From contig BOPV01000001.1 in the NCBI GenBank assembly GCA_018332375.1, positions 3,286,001-3,350,000 of the forward strand: a stretch of 64,000 bases of DNA. Direction: 5' to 3'. Shown here piece by piece: positions 28,938 through 37,041 of this stretch; within the stretch, counting starts at the first letter, position 1, and each line of letters begins with the position of its first letter. This DNA is from Roseiterribacter gracilis (GTDB lineage Bacteria > Pseudomonadota > Alphaproteobacteria > BOG-932 > Roseiterribacteraceae). A model generated the notes under the pieces. That model had not been told where the DNA came from, made no database searches, and saw only the letters and a list, made by a program, of their open reading frames with translations. Made by a program: the position numbers and the translations under genes.

Positions 28938-29714
28938 ATGGACGCCGAACCCGACTTTGATCGCGTGAAGCCCGCCGCGCGGCTGTTCGTCGATGCGCCA
29001 CTAGCGGCCAATGCGACGATCGAGCTCGACCGCGACCGTGCACATTATCTGCAGCACGTGTTGCGGCTTTCGCCTGGCGCCACGATCGAGGTCTTCAATG
29101 GTCGCGACGGCGGTTGGGCTTGCGCGATCGAGTCCTTCGCCAAGCGCGGCGCGATCTTGACCGCGCAAGCGCAACGTCGCGCGCAAGTTTCGTCACCCGA
29201 TCTCTGGTTGTGTTTCGCGCCGCTGAAACGCGCGCGCATCGACCTGGTCGTCGAGAAAGCGACCGAGCTTGGCGTGTCACGGCTGTTGCCGGTCGAAACG
29301 CGCCGCACCGTCACGGATCGCGTGAACCTGGATCGCTTGCGCGCAATTGCAAGCGAGGCCGCCGAACAATGTGAGCGACTCGACGTACCGGTGATCGACG
29401 CGCCTGTGACCTTGCCGACACTACTCGGCAACTGGGACGCAACACGCACGCTGCACGTCGCCGCCGAGTCGGGTGCAGCACAGCCATTGCACGTTGCGTT
29501 GGCGCCAGCTCCATGTGCGTTTCTCATCGGGCCGGAAGGAGGTTTCGATCCGGCCGAGCTTGACCTGCTCCGATCGGTGCCGTTTGTTGTTGCGATCGGA
29601 CTCGGGCCGCGCTTGTTGCGCGCCGAGACAGCGGCGCTCGCAGCGCTCGCGTCTTGGCAGGCGTTGCGCGGAGACGGGTCCGCAGCGGACCAGCGTCCGC
29701 CGTTCCGCGAATAA
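28938..29714 (+). CDS. rsmE: 16S rRNA (uracil1498-N3)-methyltransferase
   Basis: 258-residue SPOUT-class RNA methyltransferase acting on U1498 of 16S rRNA. An N-terminal PUA-like domain ([24 protein letters not shown] split around the RNA-binding face) precedes the knotted SAM-binding domain with [37 protein letters not shown] and [16 protein letters not shown], all diagnostic. The length is slightly above the usual 240-250 because of the extra N-terminal residues [13 protein letters not shown]. It is followed 22 bases later by gshA, an arrangement seen in other alphaproteobacteria. Confidence 0.94.
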   Translation: MDAEPDFDRVKPAARLFVDAPLAANATIELDRDRAHYLQHVLRLSPGATIEVFNGRDGGWACAIESFAKRGAILTAQAQRRAQVSSPDLWLCFAPLKRARIDLVVEKATELGVSRLLPVETRRTVTDRVNLDRLRAIASEAAEQCERLDVPVIDAPVTLPTLLGNWDATRTLHVAAESGAAQPLHVALAPAPCAFLIGPEGGFDPAELDLLRSVPFVVAIGLGPRLLRAETAALAALASWQALRGDGSAADQRPPFRE

Positions 29715-29736
29715 AGCAGACAGAAAGCGAGCTTCG

Positions 29737-31101
29737 ATGTCCGGTCCCGCAGATGCAGGATCCGCGCAGATCAACGACCGCCAGGAGCTGGTTTCGTATC
29801 TCGAGTCGGGATCGAAACCGCGCAGCGCGTGGCGTGTCGGTACGGAACACGAAAAGTTTGCGTTCCGTTGGAGCGATCTCGCGCCGCTGCCGTATGACGG
29901 TCCCGATGGAATCGGTGCGCTGCTCGAAGGTTTGGCGCGCTTCGGTTGGGAACGCGTGCTCGAAGGCGGCAAGCTGATCGCGCTCAAGCACGGCATGGCC
30001 AGCGTCACGTTGGAGCCGGGCGGACAAGTCGAATTGTCGGGCGAACCGCTCGAGACGATTCACGAAACCTGTTCCGAAGTGAACGAGCATCTGCGCCAGG
30101 TGAAGATCGTCAGCGACGAGCTTGGCATCGGCCTGATCGGTCTCGGCTTTCAGCCGCTGGTTGCACGCAGCGACGTGCCGTGGATGCCGAAAGGCCGCTA
30201 CAAGATCATGCGCAACTACATGCCGAAGGTCGGTTCGCTCGGCCTCGACATGATGCTGCGCACGTGCACCGTGCAGGCCAATCTCGACTTCGAAAACGAA
30301 GCCGACATGGTGCGCAAATTTCGCGTCTCGCTTGCGCTGCAGCCGATTGCGACGGCGCTGTTTGCCAGCTCGCCCTTCACCGAAGGCAAGCCGAACGGCT
30401 TCCAGTCGTATCGCGCCAATATCTGGACCGACACCGACAAGGATCGCACCGGCGATCTGCCGTTCGTGTTCGAAGACGGATTCGGCTTCGAACGCTATGT
30501 CGATTACGCGCTCGATGTGCCGATGTATTTCGTCTACCGCGACGGCATCTATCACGACGTCGCCGGTTGTTCGTTCCGCGACTATCTCGACGGCAAGCTC
30601 AAAGGCTTTGAAGGCCAGAAGCCGACGATGACCGATTGGGCCGATCACCTGACCACGATGTTCCCCGAAGTGCGTCTCAAGAAATATCTCGAGATGCGTG
30701 GCGCCGATGGCGGTCCGTGGGACCGGCTGTGCGCGTTGCCGGCCTTCTGGGTCGGTCTTCTCTATGACGACCAGGCGCTCGAAGGTGCGTGGCAGTTGGT
30801 CAAAGGCTGGACTGCGGAAGACCGCGCCGCCTTGAAGCGCGACGTTGCCAAGAACGGTCTGCGCGGCAGCGTCGCCGGCAAGACGGTGCAGAATGTCGCC
30901 AGCCAGGTTCTGGCGTTGGCGCAGGGCGGTCTGCAGCGTCGCCAACGCCGCAACAAGAACGGCATCGACGAAAGCGGTTTCCTCGAACCGCTGATCGAAA
31001 TCGCAATTACCGGCAAGACGCCGTCCGACACGTTGCTCGAACGCTATGCGACGCGCTGGGACAATCGGGTCGAGCCGGTTTTCGCCGAGATGGCCTATTG
31101 A
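29737..31101 (+). CDS. gshA: Glutamate-cysteine ligase (alphaproteobacterial/plant type)
   Basis: 454-residue enzyme of the first step of glutathione synthesis. It belongs to the GCS2/plant-type branch: [22 protein letters not shown]-like [50 protein letters not shown] split around the active site, [17 protein letters not shown] and PLVYRDG-like [11 protein letters not shown] 29737 gives [16 protein letters not shown], directly followed by conserved sequence; longer upstream frames lie inside rsmE. Its stop overlaps the start of the D-aminoacylase gene (TTGA). The product would supply glutathione, used for example by glutaredoxin-type domains such as that in the cysK fusion. Confidence 0.94.
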   Translation: MSGPADAGSAQINDRQELVSYLESGSKPRSAWRVGTEHEKFAFRWSDLAPLPYDGPDGIGALLEGLARFGWERVLEGGKLIALKHGMASVTLEPGGQVELSGEPLETIHETCSEVNEHLRQVKIVSDELGIGLIGLGFQPLVARSDVPWMPKGRYKIMRNYMPKVGSLGLDMMLRTCTVQANLDFENEADMVRKFRVSLALQPIATALFASSPFTEGKPNGFQSYRANIWTDTDKDRTGDLPFVFEDGFGFERYVDYALDVPMYFVYRDGIYHDVAGCSFRDYLDGKLKGFEGQKPTMTDWADHLTTMFPEVRLKKYLEMRGADGGPWDRLCALPAFWVGLLYDDQALEGAWQLVKGWTAEDRAALKRDVAKNGLRGSVAGKTVQNVASQVLALAQGGLQRRQRRNKNGIDESGFLEPLIEIAITGKTPSDTLLERYATRWDNRVEPVFAEMAY

Positions 31102-32702
31102 AGTTTGCGGCGCTTCTCGCGCTGACCTTGTCGTCGAGCGCCTTCGCGTCTGACTACGATCTCGTCATTCGCAACGGCCGTCTGCTCGACGGCGCGGGCA
31201 ATCCGTGGGTTGCGGGCGATCTTGCGATCAAGAACGGTCGCATCGCTGCGATCGGGCGCGTGCAGGGACTCGGCAAGCGCGAGATCGAAGCCGCCGGTCG
31301 CTACGTAGCACCCGGATTCATCGACATGATGGATCAGTCCGGTGACGTGTTGCCGGAAAACGGCGACGCGGTGAACAAGCTGCAGATGGGCGTCACCACG
31401 GTCATCTCGGGCGAAAGCGGCACGCCGGTGAAAGCGGCCGAGCTGCCGAAATATTTCCGCGACCTCGAACGCAAAGGCATCGCGGTCAATTTCGGCACCT
31501 ACTACAACGCGACCGACGCGCGCGAACATGTGATGGGCGACGGTGCCGGCGCGCCAAGCCAGGTGCAGTTGCAGGCGATGCGCGACGAGATCGACGTCGC
31601 GATGAAAGCCGGCGTGTTCGGCATCACCACCGCGCTGATCTATCCGCCCGCGACGTTTCAAACCACCGACGAGCTGGTCGAGCTGGCCAAAGTCGCCGGT
31701 CGTTGCGGCGGTTTCTACGCCACGCATATGCGCGACGAGAGCGCCGATCTGCTCCGCGCCATCGATGAAGCGGTTGCGATCGGCGAACGCGGCGGCGTCA
31801 AAGTCGAGATCTTTCATCTGAAAGCCGCCTACGCGCCGCAATGGGGCCGCTTGATGCCCGAAGCGGTGCAGCGCATCGCGCAGGCGCGTGCGCGCGGCAT
31901 CGACATCGCCGCCGACATGTATCCCTACACCGCAGCCGGCACCGGCCTGTCGGTGACGGTGCCAAGCTGGGTCTTTGCCGACGGGCGCGACAAAGGCATG
32001 GAGCGTTTGCGCGATCCGGCCGTGCGCGAACGAATCAAACGCGAAGTTGCATCTGGTTCACTGCCGGGTTGGTCGAACCTGGTCGAAGCGTCGGGTGGTT
32101 GGGGCCGCGTGTTGCTCGGCAATCCGCAAAGCAGCGAGTACGAGCGGTTTCGCGGCAAGAGCATGGTCGAGATCGGCGCCGCGCTCGGAAAAGATCCGGC
32201 CGATACCGCGTGGGACATTGTGCTGGCGGCGCTGCCAAAACGTGCGACCGGACTCTATTTCATGATGGACGAGCGCGACGTCGAAACCGCGCTGCGGCAA
32301 AGCTGGACCAGCATCGGCACGGACGCGCCGGCCGTGATCCATCTCGGCAGCCGCGACGAGCCGACCGTGCCGCATCCGCGCGTCTACGGCACGTTTCCGC
32401 GCGTGCTGGCCGAATATGTGAAACGCCGCGGCGTCCTAAGTCTGGAAGATGCGGTACGCAAGATGACGTCCTGGCCCGCGTCGCGCATGGGGCTGGTCGA
32501 TCGCGGCGTGCTGCGCGAAGGCTTGCGCGCCGATCTCGTCATCTTCGACATGGCGCGCATCGACGACACGCCCAGCTATGAAAAGCACGCAGTCGCGCCG
32601 CAAGGCATCGACTACGTGCTGGTGAACGGCAAAGTCACGTTGGAGAACGGCGCGTATACAGGTGCAAAAGCGGGCCGCGTGTTGCGGCACGCCTGCAACT
32701 AA
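31098..32702 (+). CDS. Exported N-acyl-D-amino-acid deacylase family amidohydrolase
   Basis: 534-residue amidohydrolase with a signal peptide ([19 protein letters not shown]) and then the D-aminoacylase/N-acyl-D-amino-acid deacylase sequence: [54 protein letters not shown] and [13 protein letters not shown] zinc-dependent TIM barrel is expected, hydrolysing N-acyl-D-amino acids, in the periplasm if secreted. The start is TTG 31098, overlapping the gshA stop by four bases; it is the only candidate giving a signal peptide. SIGTDAPAV near residue 410 contains the catalytic Asp. The physiological substrate, perhaps D-amino-acid peptides from cell-wall turnover, is inference. Confidence 0.87.
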   Translation: MKFAALLALTLSSSAFASDYDLVIRNGRLLDGAGNPWVAGDLAIKNGRIAAIGRVQGLGKREIEAAGRYVAPGFIDMMDQSGDVLPENGDAVNKLQMGVTTVISGESGTPVKAAELPKYFRDLERKGIAVNFGTYYNATDAREHVMGDGAGAPSQVQLQAMRDEIDVAMKAGVFGITTALIYPPATFQTTDELVELAKVAGRCGGFYATHMRDESADLLRAIDEAVAIGERGGVKVEIFHLKAAYAPQWGRLMPEAVQRIAQARARGIDIAADMYPYTAAGTGLSVTVPSWVFADGRDKGMERLRDPAVRERIKREVASGSLPGWSNLVEASGGWGRVLLGNPQSSEYERFRGKSMVEIGAALGKDPADTAWDIVLAALPKRATGLYFMMDERDVETALRQSWTSIGTDAPAVIHLGSRDEPTVPHPRVYGTFPRVLAEYVKRRGVLSLEDAVRKMTSWPASRMGLVDRGVLREGLRADLVIFDMARIDDTPSYEKHAVAPQGIDYVLVNGKVTLENGAYTGAKAGRVLRHACN

Positions 32703-32712
32703 CGCGCGGCGA

Positions 32713-33060
32713 TCACTCCGCCGGCGGTTCCCACAATTCGATCGGGTTGCCTTCGGGATCGTGGATGCGGGCGAAGCGGCCGGTCTCGGGCGAGTCCCAT
32801 TCGGCCTTGGTCGTGACGGCGATGCCGGCGTCGCGCAGCGTTGCCAACAGCGGATCGAGATCCGCCACGCGCAGATTGATCATGTGCTGCTTGTCGGCGG
32901 GGAAGTAATCGGTGTCGTGCTTGAACGGCATGAAGATCGTCGGACCGGCCTGCTGCGCCCAGTCATAGCCGCCAACACCCAGGTGTTTTTTATACCAGGC
33001 GTTGAGCGCGTCCGAATCCTTGGCCCGGAAAAAGACGCCGCCGATACCAACAACAGGCAT
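32713..33060 (-). CDS. VOC (glyoxalase/bleomycin resistance) superfamily protein
   Basis: 115-residue single-domain vicinal-oxygen-chelate protein. The start MPVVGIGGVFFRAKDSDALNAWYKKHLG and the end ARIHDPEGNPIELWEPP are the standard beta-alpha-beta-beta-beta repeat ends of this superfamily. A GGGGAG site (33067-33072) lies six bases before the ATG at 33060, which settles the start. The reaction cannot be predicted: members include glyoxalases, dioxygenases and isomerases. It converges with the D-aminoacylase gene, ten bases away. Upstream is a 327-base gap with repeats. Confidence 0.87.
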   Translation of the reverse strand: MPVVGIGGVFFRAKDSDALNAWYKKHLGVGGYDWAQQAGPTIFMPFKHDTDYFPADKQHMINLRVADLDPLLATLRDAGIAVTTKAEWDSPETGRFARIHDPEGNPIELWEPPAE

Positions 33061-33157
33061 TGAGATCTCCCCTTTGTCATCCTGCTCCGGCGGCAGGTTC
33101 CCATCGACGAGCCCGCCTGCAAAGCGCGATCTTGCCGCCATGTCGACGAGGTAAGAG

Positions 33158-33201
33158 TTGGGCGCGCCGTTGGCGCGCAAGACGCCAAGGTCCACCAAGA
33201 A
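33158..33201 (-). repeat. Left copy of a 44-base inverted element
   Basis: Read on the minus strand it starts TTCTTGGTGGACCTTGGCGT and ends in a GC-rich palindrome (GCGCGCCAACGGCGCGC). It matches the copy at 33312-33355 at about 37 of 44 positions by hand alignment, in opposite orientation. Each copy is a unique head plus a palindromic tail, the usual plan of REP-type elements. Confidence 0.65.
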
Positions 33202-33311
33202 TCACAGAAGGAAACACCGTCGCGTCGCATGACGGGACGGTTTTATCGACGCGCGAAGCGCGTCAGGAAATCCAAGTTCGGCTTGCGACGAGGCATCGCC
33301 GCCAGCGCGCT

Positions 33312-33355
33312 CTCTTGGCGAACCTTGGCGTCTTGGGCGCCGAAGGCGCCCCCAC
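33312..33355 (+). repeat. Right copy of a 44-base inverted element
   Basis: Starts CTCTTGGCGAACCTTGGCGT and ends with the palindromic tail GGGCGCCGAAGGCGCCCC. Paired with the left copy it encloses 110 bases, so the transcript could fold into a long hairpin. Compensating differences in the tails (both still palindromic though sequences differ) suggest structure is what is conserved. Confidence 0.65.
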
Positions 33356-33387
33356 CCTCGTGACTCATCAAAAGCAGGAAGCGCGAG

Positions 33388-34329
33388 CTACGCCTTCCAC
33401 AGCTTCCGGCACTCGGCCACGATCAGCGCCGGCTGTTCTTCGGGAAAGAACAGTTTCGCGTCGTCGACGAAGCGAATGCCGGTCGACCCCGGGAAGGTGC
33501 GGTCGAGCCATTCGGCCCATTCGTCGGCGAACAGATCGCTGTTGCGGGCCCAGACCATGCGCACGGGTTTTTTGAACGCGCGCAGCTTGGGTTCGATGGC
33601 GGGCAGCGGGTTCGGCAGCATCGCTGTACCAAACGTCTGACCTTGCTGCCGGCGTTTCGGCGAGCTGATCAGCGGGCGGAAATAGACTTCGAGCAATTCG
33701 GGCGGCACCGGATTCGAAAACGCGTTGCCGATGCCGTTGGCGACGAAGCTGGGGTCGGTGAGATGCTTCTCGTACCAGGCATCGACTTCACCGCGCTTTG
33801 CCATCTCGATAAACGGCAGCAGCTTTTCGGGCGGGCTGTTAGTGTGGGTGTCGCCGTTGGTGAACAGGATCGAGCGTACGCGGTCGGGATGCGCAGCCGC
33901 GATCAGTTGCGCGATGCCGTCGGAACTGTCGTTGGCAACGAAATCGGCTTCGCGCACGCCAAGCCTGTCCATGAACGCGACGATCATCTCGGCCTGCGCG
34001 ACCGGCGACAGATCGGTGCTGGCCGGAACGTCGCTATAGCCGAGCCCCATCAGGTCTGGCGCGATGCAACGGCGGACGTCGTCCAGCCGTGCCATCACGC
34101 CGCGCCACTGAAACCCGTTCAGCGGAAAGCCGTGCAGAAAGATCGCGGCTGGACCTTTGCCGCGCTCGACATACGCGATCTTGCCGACCGCGAGATCGGC
34201 GAATTTGCGCTTGGCGTGAAACTCGGCGCGCATCCATTCCCGCAGCGGCGCCGCATGCGCCACGAACGGCGCCATCGATAGAAGCGCGGTCGTCGCGACA
34301 CCATTGATCAAAATTGCGCGCCGGTTCAT
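33388..34329 (-). CDS. Alpha/beta hydrolase (haloalkane dehalogenase-like), exported
   Basis: 313-residue alpha/beta hydrolase. The N-terminus MNRRAILINGVATTALLSMA with cleavage near AHAAP looks like a signal peptide, possibly Tat because of the RR pair. Core motifs: FLHGFPLNGFQWRGV (oxyanion loop HGFP), DLMGLGYSD, and at the nucleophile elbow VANDSSDGIAQLI, where haloalkane-dehalogenase and epoxide-hydrolase relatives have HDWGG. The Asp after N would be the nucleophile, but the G-G of the elbow has become S-D, so activity is uncertain. ATG 34329 is used because upstream residues belong to the divergent gene's region. It is divergent from an XRE-family regulator that may control it. Confidence 0.85.
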   Translation of the reverse strand: MNRRAILINGVATTALLSMAPFVAHAAPLREWMRAEFHAKRKFADLAVGKIAYVERGKGPAAIFLHGFPLNGFQWRGVMARLDDVRRCIAPDLMGLGYSDVPASTDLSPVAQAEMIVAFMDRLGVREADFVANDSSDGIAQLIAAAHPDRVRSILFTNGDTHTNSPPEKLLPFIEMAKRGEVDAWYEKHLTDPSFVANGIGNAFSNPVPPELLEVYFRPLISSPKRRQQGQTFGTAMLPNPLPAIEPKLRAFKKPVRMVWARNSDLFADEWAEWLDRTFPGSTGIRFVDDAKLFFPEEQPALIVAECRKLWKA

Positions 34330-34443
34330 GTGCTGCTCGTATGCGTCGATTGGCGCCGATTGGTAAGCGCGCCGCTGTGCGCATTCAACGAGCAAACAGA
34401 TCATCTCGACATGACCTCCGAGGTCATCAATGCTGACGTGAAC

Positions 34444-35277
34444 ATGGCAACCCGCACGACTCATCCGCCGATCGGTATCTTGTTGCGCGAATGGCGCATC
34501 GCGCGACGGATCAGCCAGATGGAACTGGCGCTGCAATCCGACATATCCAGCCGCCATCTGAGTTGCATCGAAACCGGCAAAGCCCAGGCGAGCCGCGAAA
34601 CCGTCGAGCGTCTGGCCGACGTGCTGGCGATGCCGTTGCGCGAACGCAATGCGTTGCTGATCGCAGCCGGCTACGCGCCGGTCTATGCCGAAAGCACGCT
34701 CGGCACGCCGGCACTGGACCGCATGCGGCAGGTGATCGACCTGGTGCTGGGACACCAGGAACCGTATCCGGCCTTCGTGCTCGACCGGCATTGGGAAACG
34801 CTGCTGGTCAATGACGGCGCGCGCCGGGTCGATCAGTTCGTGATGGGCGGCCGTGCGTTGAAGCACACCAACATGCTGCACCAGGTGTTCGATCCCGACG
34901 ATTTTCGCCGCGTGATCGTCAATTGGCAGGACATGGCGTGGCGGTTTCTGCGCCGGCTGCACGAAGAAATCGCCGACGTTCCGACCGACGAAAAAGCGCA
35001 GAGCCTGTTGGAGGAATTGCTGCGCTATCCCGACGTGCCGAAGAACTGGCGCTTCCGCGACGTCGAGATCGAACCGTCACCGGTACATCTGACCGTGTTG
35101 CGCAGCCCCGAAGGCGAGCTGCGTTTCTTCGACACGATCACGACCTTTGCCGGACCGCGCGACGTGACTCTGTCGGAGCTGCGCATTCAATGCGCCTTTC
35201 CTGCCGACGACCGAACCGCTGCGATCTGCAAGGCTTTAGCCGCCGAAGGCGGCTCCCTGCTTTCAATTCAGAAATGA
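34444..35277 (+). CDS. XRE-family transcriptional regulator with MmyB-like ligand domain
   Basis: 277-residue regulator. An N-terminal helix-turn-helix (PIGILLREWRIARRISQMEL, then SRHLSCIETGKAQASRETVERL) is followed by the MmyB-like ligand-binding domain from about residue 95 (YPAFVLDRHWETLLVNDGARR), a PAS-like fold thought to bind small molecules or fatty acids. The start is uncertain: ATG 34444 fits family length, while ATG 34411 in the same frame would add 11 residues; neither has a clear ribosome site. It is divergent from the alpha/beta hydrolase gene, a typical regulator-target layout. Confidence 0.88.
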   Translation: MATRTTHPPIGILLREWRIARRISQMELALQSDISSRHLSCIETGKAQASRETVERLADVLAMPLRERNALLIAAGYAPVYAESTLGTPALDRMRQVIDLVLGHQEPYPAFVLDRHWETLLVNDGARRVDQFVMGGRALKHTNMLHQVFDPDDFRRVIVNWQDMAWRFLRRLHEEIADVPTDEKAQSLLEELLRYPDVPKNWRFRDVEIEPSPVHLTVLRSPEGELRFFDTITTFAGPRDVTLSELRIQCAFPADDRTAAICKALAAEGGSLLSIQK

Positions 35278-35284
35278 AAACCGG

Positions 35285-35304
35285 CAGGCCGGCTGCGCCG
35301 GCTA
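35285..35304. terminator. Hairpin between convergent genes, possible bidirectional terminator
   Basis: Perfect 6-bp GC stem GCCGGC-TGC-GCCGGC (35288-35302) in the 31-base gap between the convergent regulator gene and the coiled-coil gene. There is no T-run on either side, so termination is only suggested by position. Confidence 0.4.
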
Positions 35305-35308
35305 GGTC

Positions 35309-35764
35309 CTAGGCGACCGCCTGCACGAATTTTTCCAGCGCCCGTTCGATCCAGGTCGCGTTGCAGTCGGTCAGCGCGACCATATCCAGCGCGCCTTTCT
35401 TGGGACCGCTGGCGACGATGAAGGCGGCGACCGTGTTGTCCTTGCGCAGGTCGAAGCGCAGCACGGCATATTCGTTGGGCTTGGCGTCGCCGCCTTTGTA
35501 ACGCGCAGCGATATGCGCGATCGCGCCGTCCGGCGTGTTGCGCTCTTGCGCTTCTTCCGGACTTAAAACGCCGATGCCTTCGAGTTTGCGATTCAACCGG
35601 GCCGCCGCATCGGCGACGGCCTGATCGACACGACGGAATTCTTGCACGAGAGAAGCGATGCGTTCGGCTTCTTTGGCCGCGGCTGTTTCGCGTTGCCGCT
35701 GCTCGGCCAGGCGGGCTTCGATCTCGGCTCGTTTGCGGGCGACGAAGTCGTCGAACTCACTCAC
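35309..35764 (-). CDS. Hypothetical protein with N-terminal coiled coil
   Basis: 151-residue cytosolic protein. Residues 5-50 (FVARKRAEIEARLAEQRQRE and on) are strongly charged and alanine-rich, probably a long helix or coiled coil; residues 80-150 are a globular part containing EYAVLRFDLRKDNTVAAFIV and end with WIERALEKFVQAVA. No family recognised. The start is GTG 35764: AGGAG sits five bases upstream, and the ATG just before it reads straight into a stop. It has no signal peptide or membrane helix. Confidence 0.75.
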   Translation of the reverse strand: MSEFDDFVARKRAEIEARLAEQRQRETAAAKEAERIASLVQEFRRVDQAVADAAARLNRKLEGIGVLSPEEAQERNTPDGAIAHIAARYKGGDAKPNEYAVLRFDLRKDNTVAAFIVASGPKKGALDMVALTDCNATWIERALEKFVQAVA

Positions 35765-35907
35765 ATATGCTCCTAAGCCGAGGCGACGCCACGGCCGAAA
35801 GTTTCCAGCCGTGTGCAAGCATTGACGCTAATGAACGGCACAGACTTTTGTCCCGGCACTAAGGTCATCGGCGACCATTTCGGCAATAGACAATAGTAAA
35901 CCCACGC

Positions 35908-37041
35908 CTAGTCGAGCGGAGCATGATAACGGCCGCTCAGCTCGGATAAGGCGAGCAAGGGCGCTCGATAAACAGCTTCCTCGCACAGTCGCTCAATGAA
36001 GGACGCAATTTCCGAGTGTTGCGCAACATCTACCGACCAATAATCCGCATAATATCGCGAGTAAATCCCAGCTGCATAAAGTGCGATCATCAGAACGCCG
36101 AACTCATTTAGTTCAATAAAGTCTACGCAGAAGAATGTGTTCTCGCCGGTCATGCTAACGCCCTGAGGCATCTTCATCAGCGGCCGATCTTCCGGTGCCT
36201 CTGCTACATTTAGTTTGAGCGAGAAGCCTGCTCGATACTCTGTTATTTCCAGTCGTTCGCTGGCGGTCGCGGAAACCCGAACAAGCGAGGCGCACTTTTC
36301 TATGGATGTTGCCGGGCCGGGGTGAAGCGTGATCGAGAGATGTACATCAGGTTCAGATTGGGCTTTTTCATGTACCTCGATGCTAATGCGCGAGCGCACG
36401 TGAAGAGGTGTCCGGCCGCTCTCTGCAACGAGCGGCCCGAGGGCCGGGATAAGGGCTAGCGCATCAGCAAGGCTGATGCCTTCACCTCTCAGTGGTCCCA
36501 ATAAATTCTCGTCGGGGGTTAAAATGATTGCGCGAGATTTTTCGTAGTTGTTGTTCCCGTAGTAGGTCATTTTCTCCCCGATAAGGGGATATTCATGCGC
36601 GCCAGCCTGCCAGATCGCGAATGTACCGTTTCGCACAGGTTTGATGTTCAGATCTTCGAGACTTGGGCGATTGCCTTTCTGCTTGTTGACGCGCAGTTCG
36701 AGGCCATGGTGACCATGAACTTCTCGTAGCTGCCGTAAACTCCAGCGTGCGGGCTCCCGCAGCAAAACCATAGCGGCGGCTAGATTCATCACGGCGTAGT
36801 AAATCAACAGTGGCTTGGTTCGCAGGGACACTGCCGCGGCCGCGGTAAAAAGCTCATCTGCTTGGGAGATGCAGCTCCCGATTTCGCTCGAGATCTGCCG
36901 TGCTCGTTCCTGCTTAATCGCGGGTGCGATTTGGAGCAGCCGTTTGGTCGTGCGGTTTGCGTCTTTATAAGATTTGAGCGTCGCACGACAGAAAAGTCCG
37001 GGATCCCTTTCTGCCAAAATGCGATAGCTCGTCAGAATCAT
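35908..37041 (-). CDS. YaaC-like family protein, GC-poor, coupled to tldD
   Basis: 377-residue protein resembling the YaaC family (function unknown, first described in Bacillus). Shared landmarks are an N-terminal helical region with AAAAVSLRTKPLLIYYAVMNLAAAM split around the core, a following HGHHGLEL corresponding to the family HGL, and ISLADALALIPAL matching the LLxxIPEL block. A hand count over 35941-36180 gives 118 of 240 GC (49 percent) against 149 of 240 (62 percent) in 37081-37320 of the adjacent tldD, and codon choice differs (many A/T-ending codons). ATG 37041 overlaps the tldD stop by four bases. It looks horizontally acquired but now translated from the tldD message. Function unknown. 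Confidence 0.75.
   Translation of the reverse strand: MILTSYRILAERDPGLFCRATLKSYKDANRTTKRLLQIAPAIKQERARQISSEIGSCISQADELFTAAAAVSLRTKPLLIYYAVMNLAAAMVLLREPARWSLRQLREVHGHHGLELRVNKQKGNRPSLEDLNIKPVRNGTFAIWQAGAHEYPLIGEKMTYYGNNNYEKSRAIILTPDENLLGPLRGEGISLADALALIPALGPLVAESGRTPLHVRSRISIEVHEKAQSEPDVHLSITLHPGPATSIEKCASLVRVSATASERLEITEYRAGFSLKLNVAEAPEDRPLMKMPQGVSMTGENTFFCVDFIELNEFGVLMIALYAAGIYSRYYADYWSVDVAQHSEIASFIERLCEEAVYRAPLLALSELSGRYHAPLD

Larger units (their letters stand above)
33061..33387. other. 327-base non-coding region with inverted repeats
   Basis: No supported gene. The stretch holds the VOC gene's ribosome site and presumably its promoter, two inverted copies of a 44-base element (listed separately), and a small palindrome GACGCGCGAAGCGCGTC at 33248-33264. 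The downstream hydrolase gene points toward this region with its stop codon, so hairpins here may also terminate that transcript. Confidence 0.7.

Noticed and set aside
29524..30945. 473-codon minus-strand open frame opposite gshA
   Set aside because: gshA is unmistakable on the plus strand and the reverse frame has no recognisable domain.
33386..34329. Calling the alpha/beta hydrolase a haloalkane dehalogenase
   Set aside because: The nucleophile elbow NDSSDG departs from HDWGG and halide-binding residues cannot be verified by eye.
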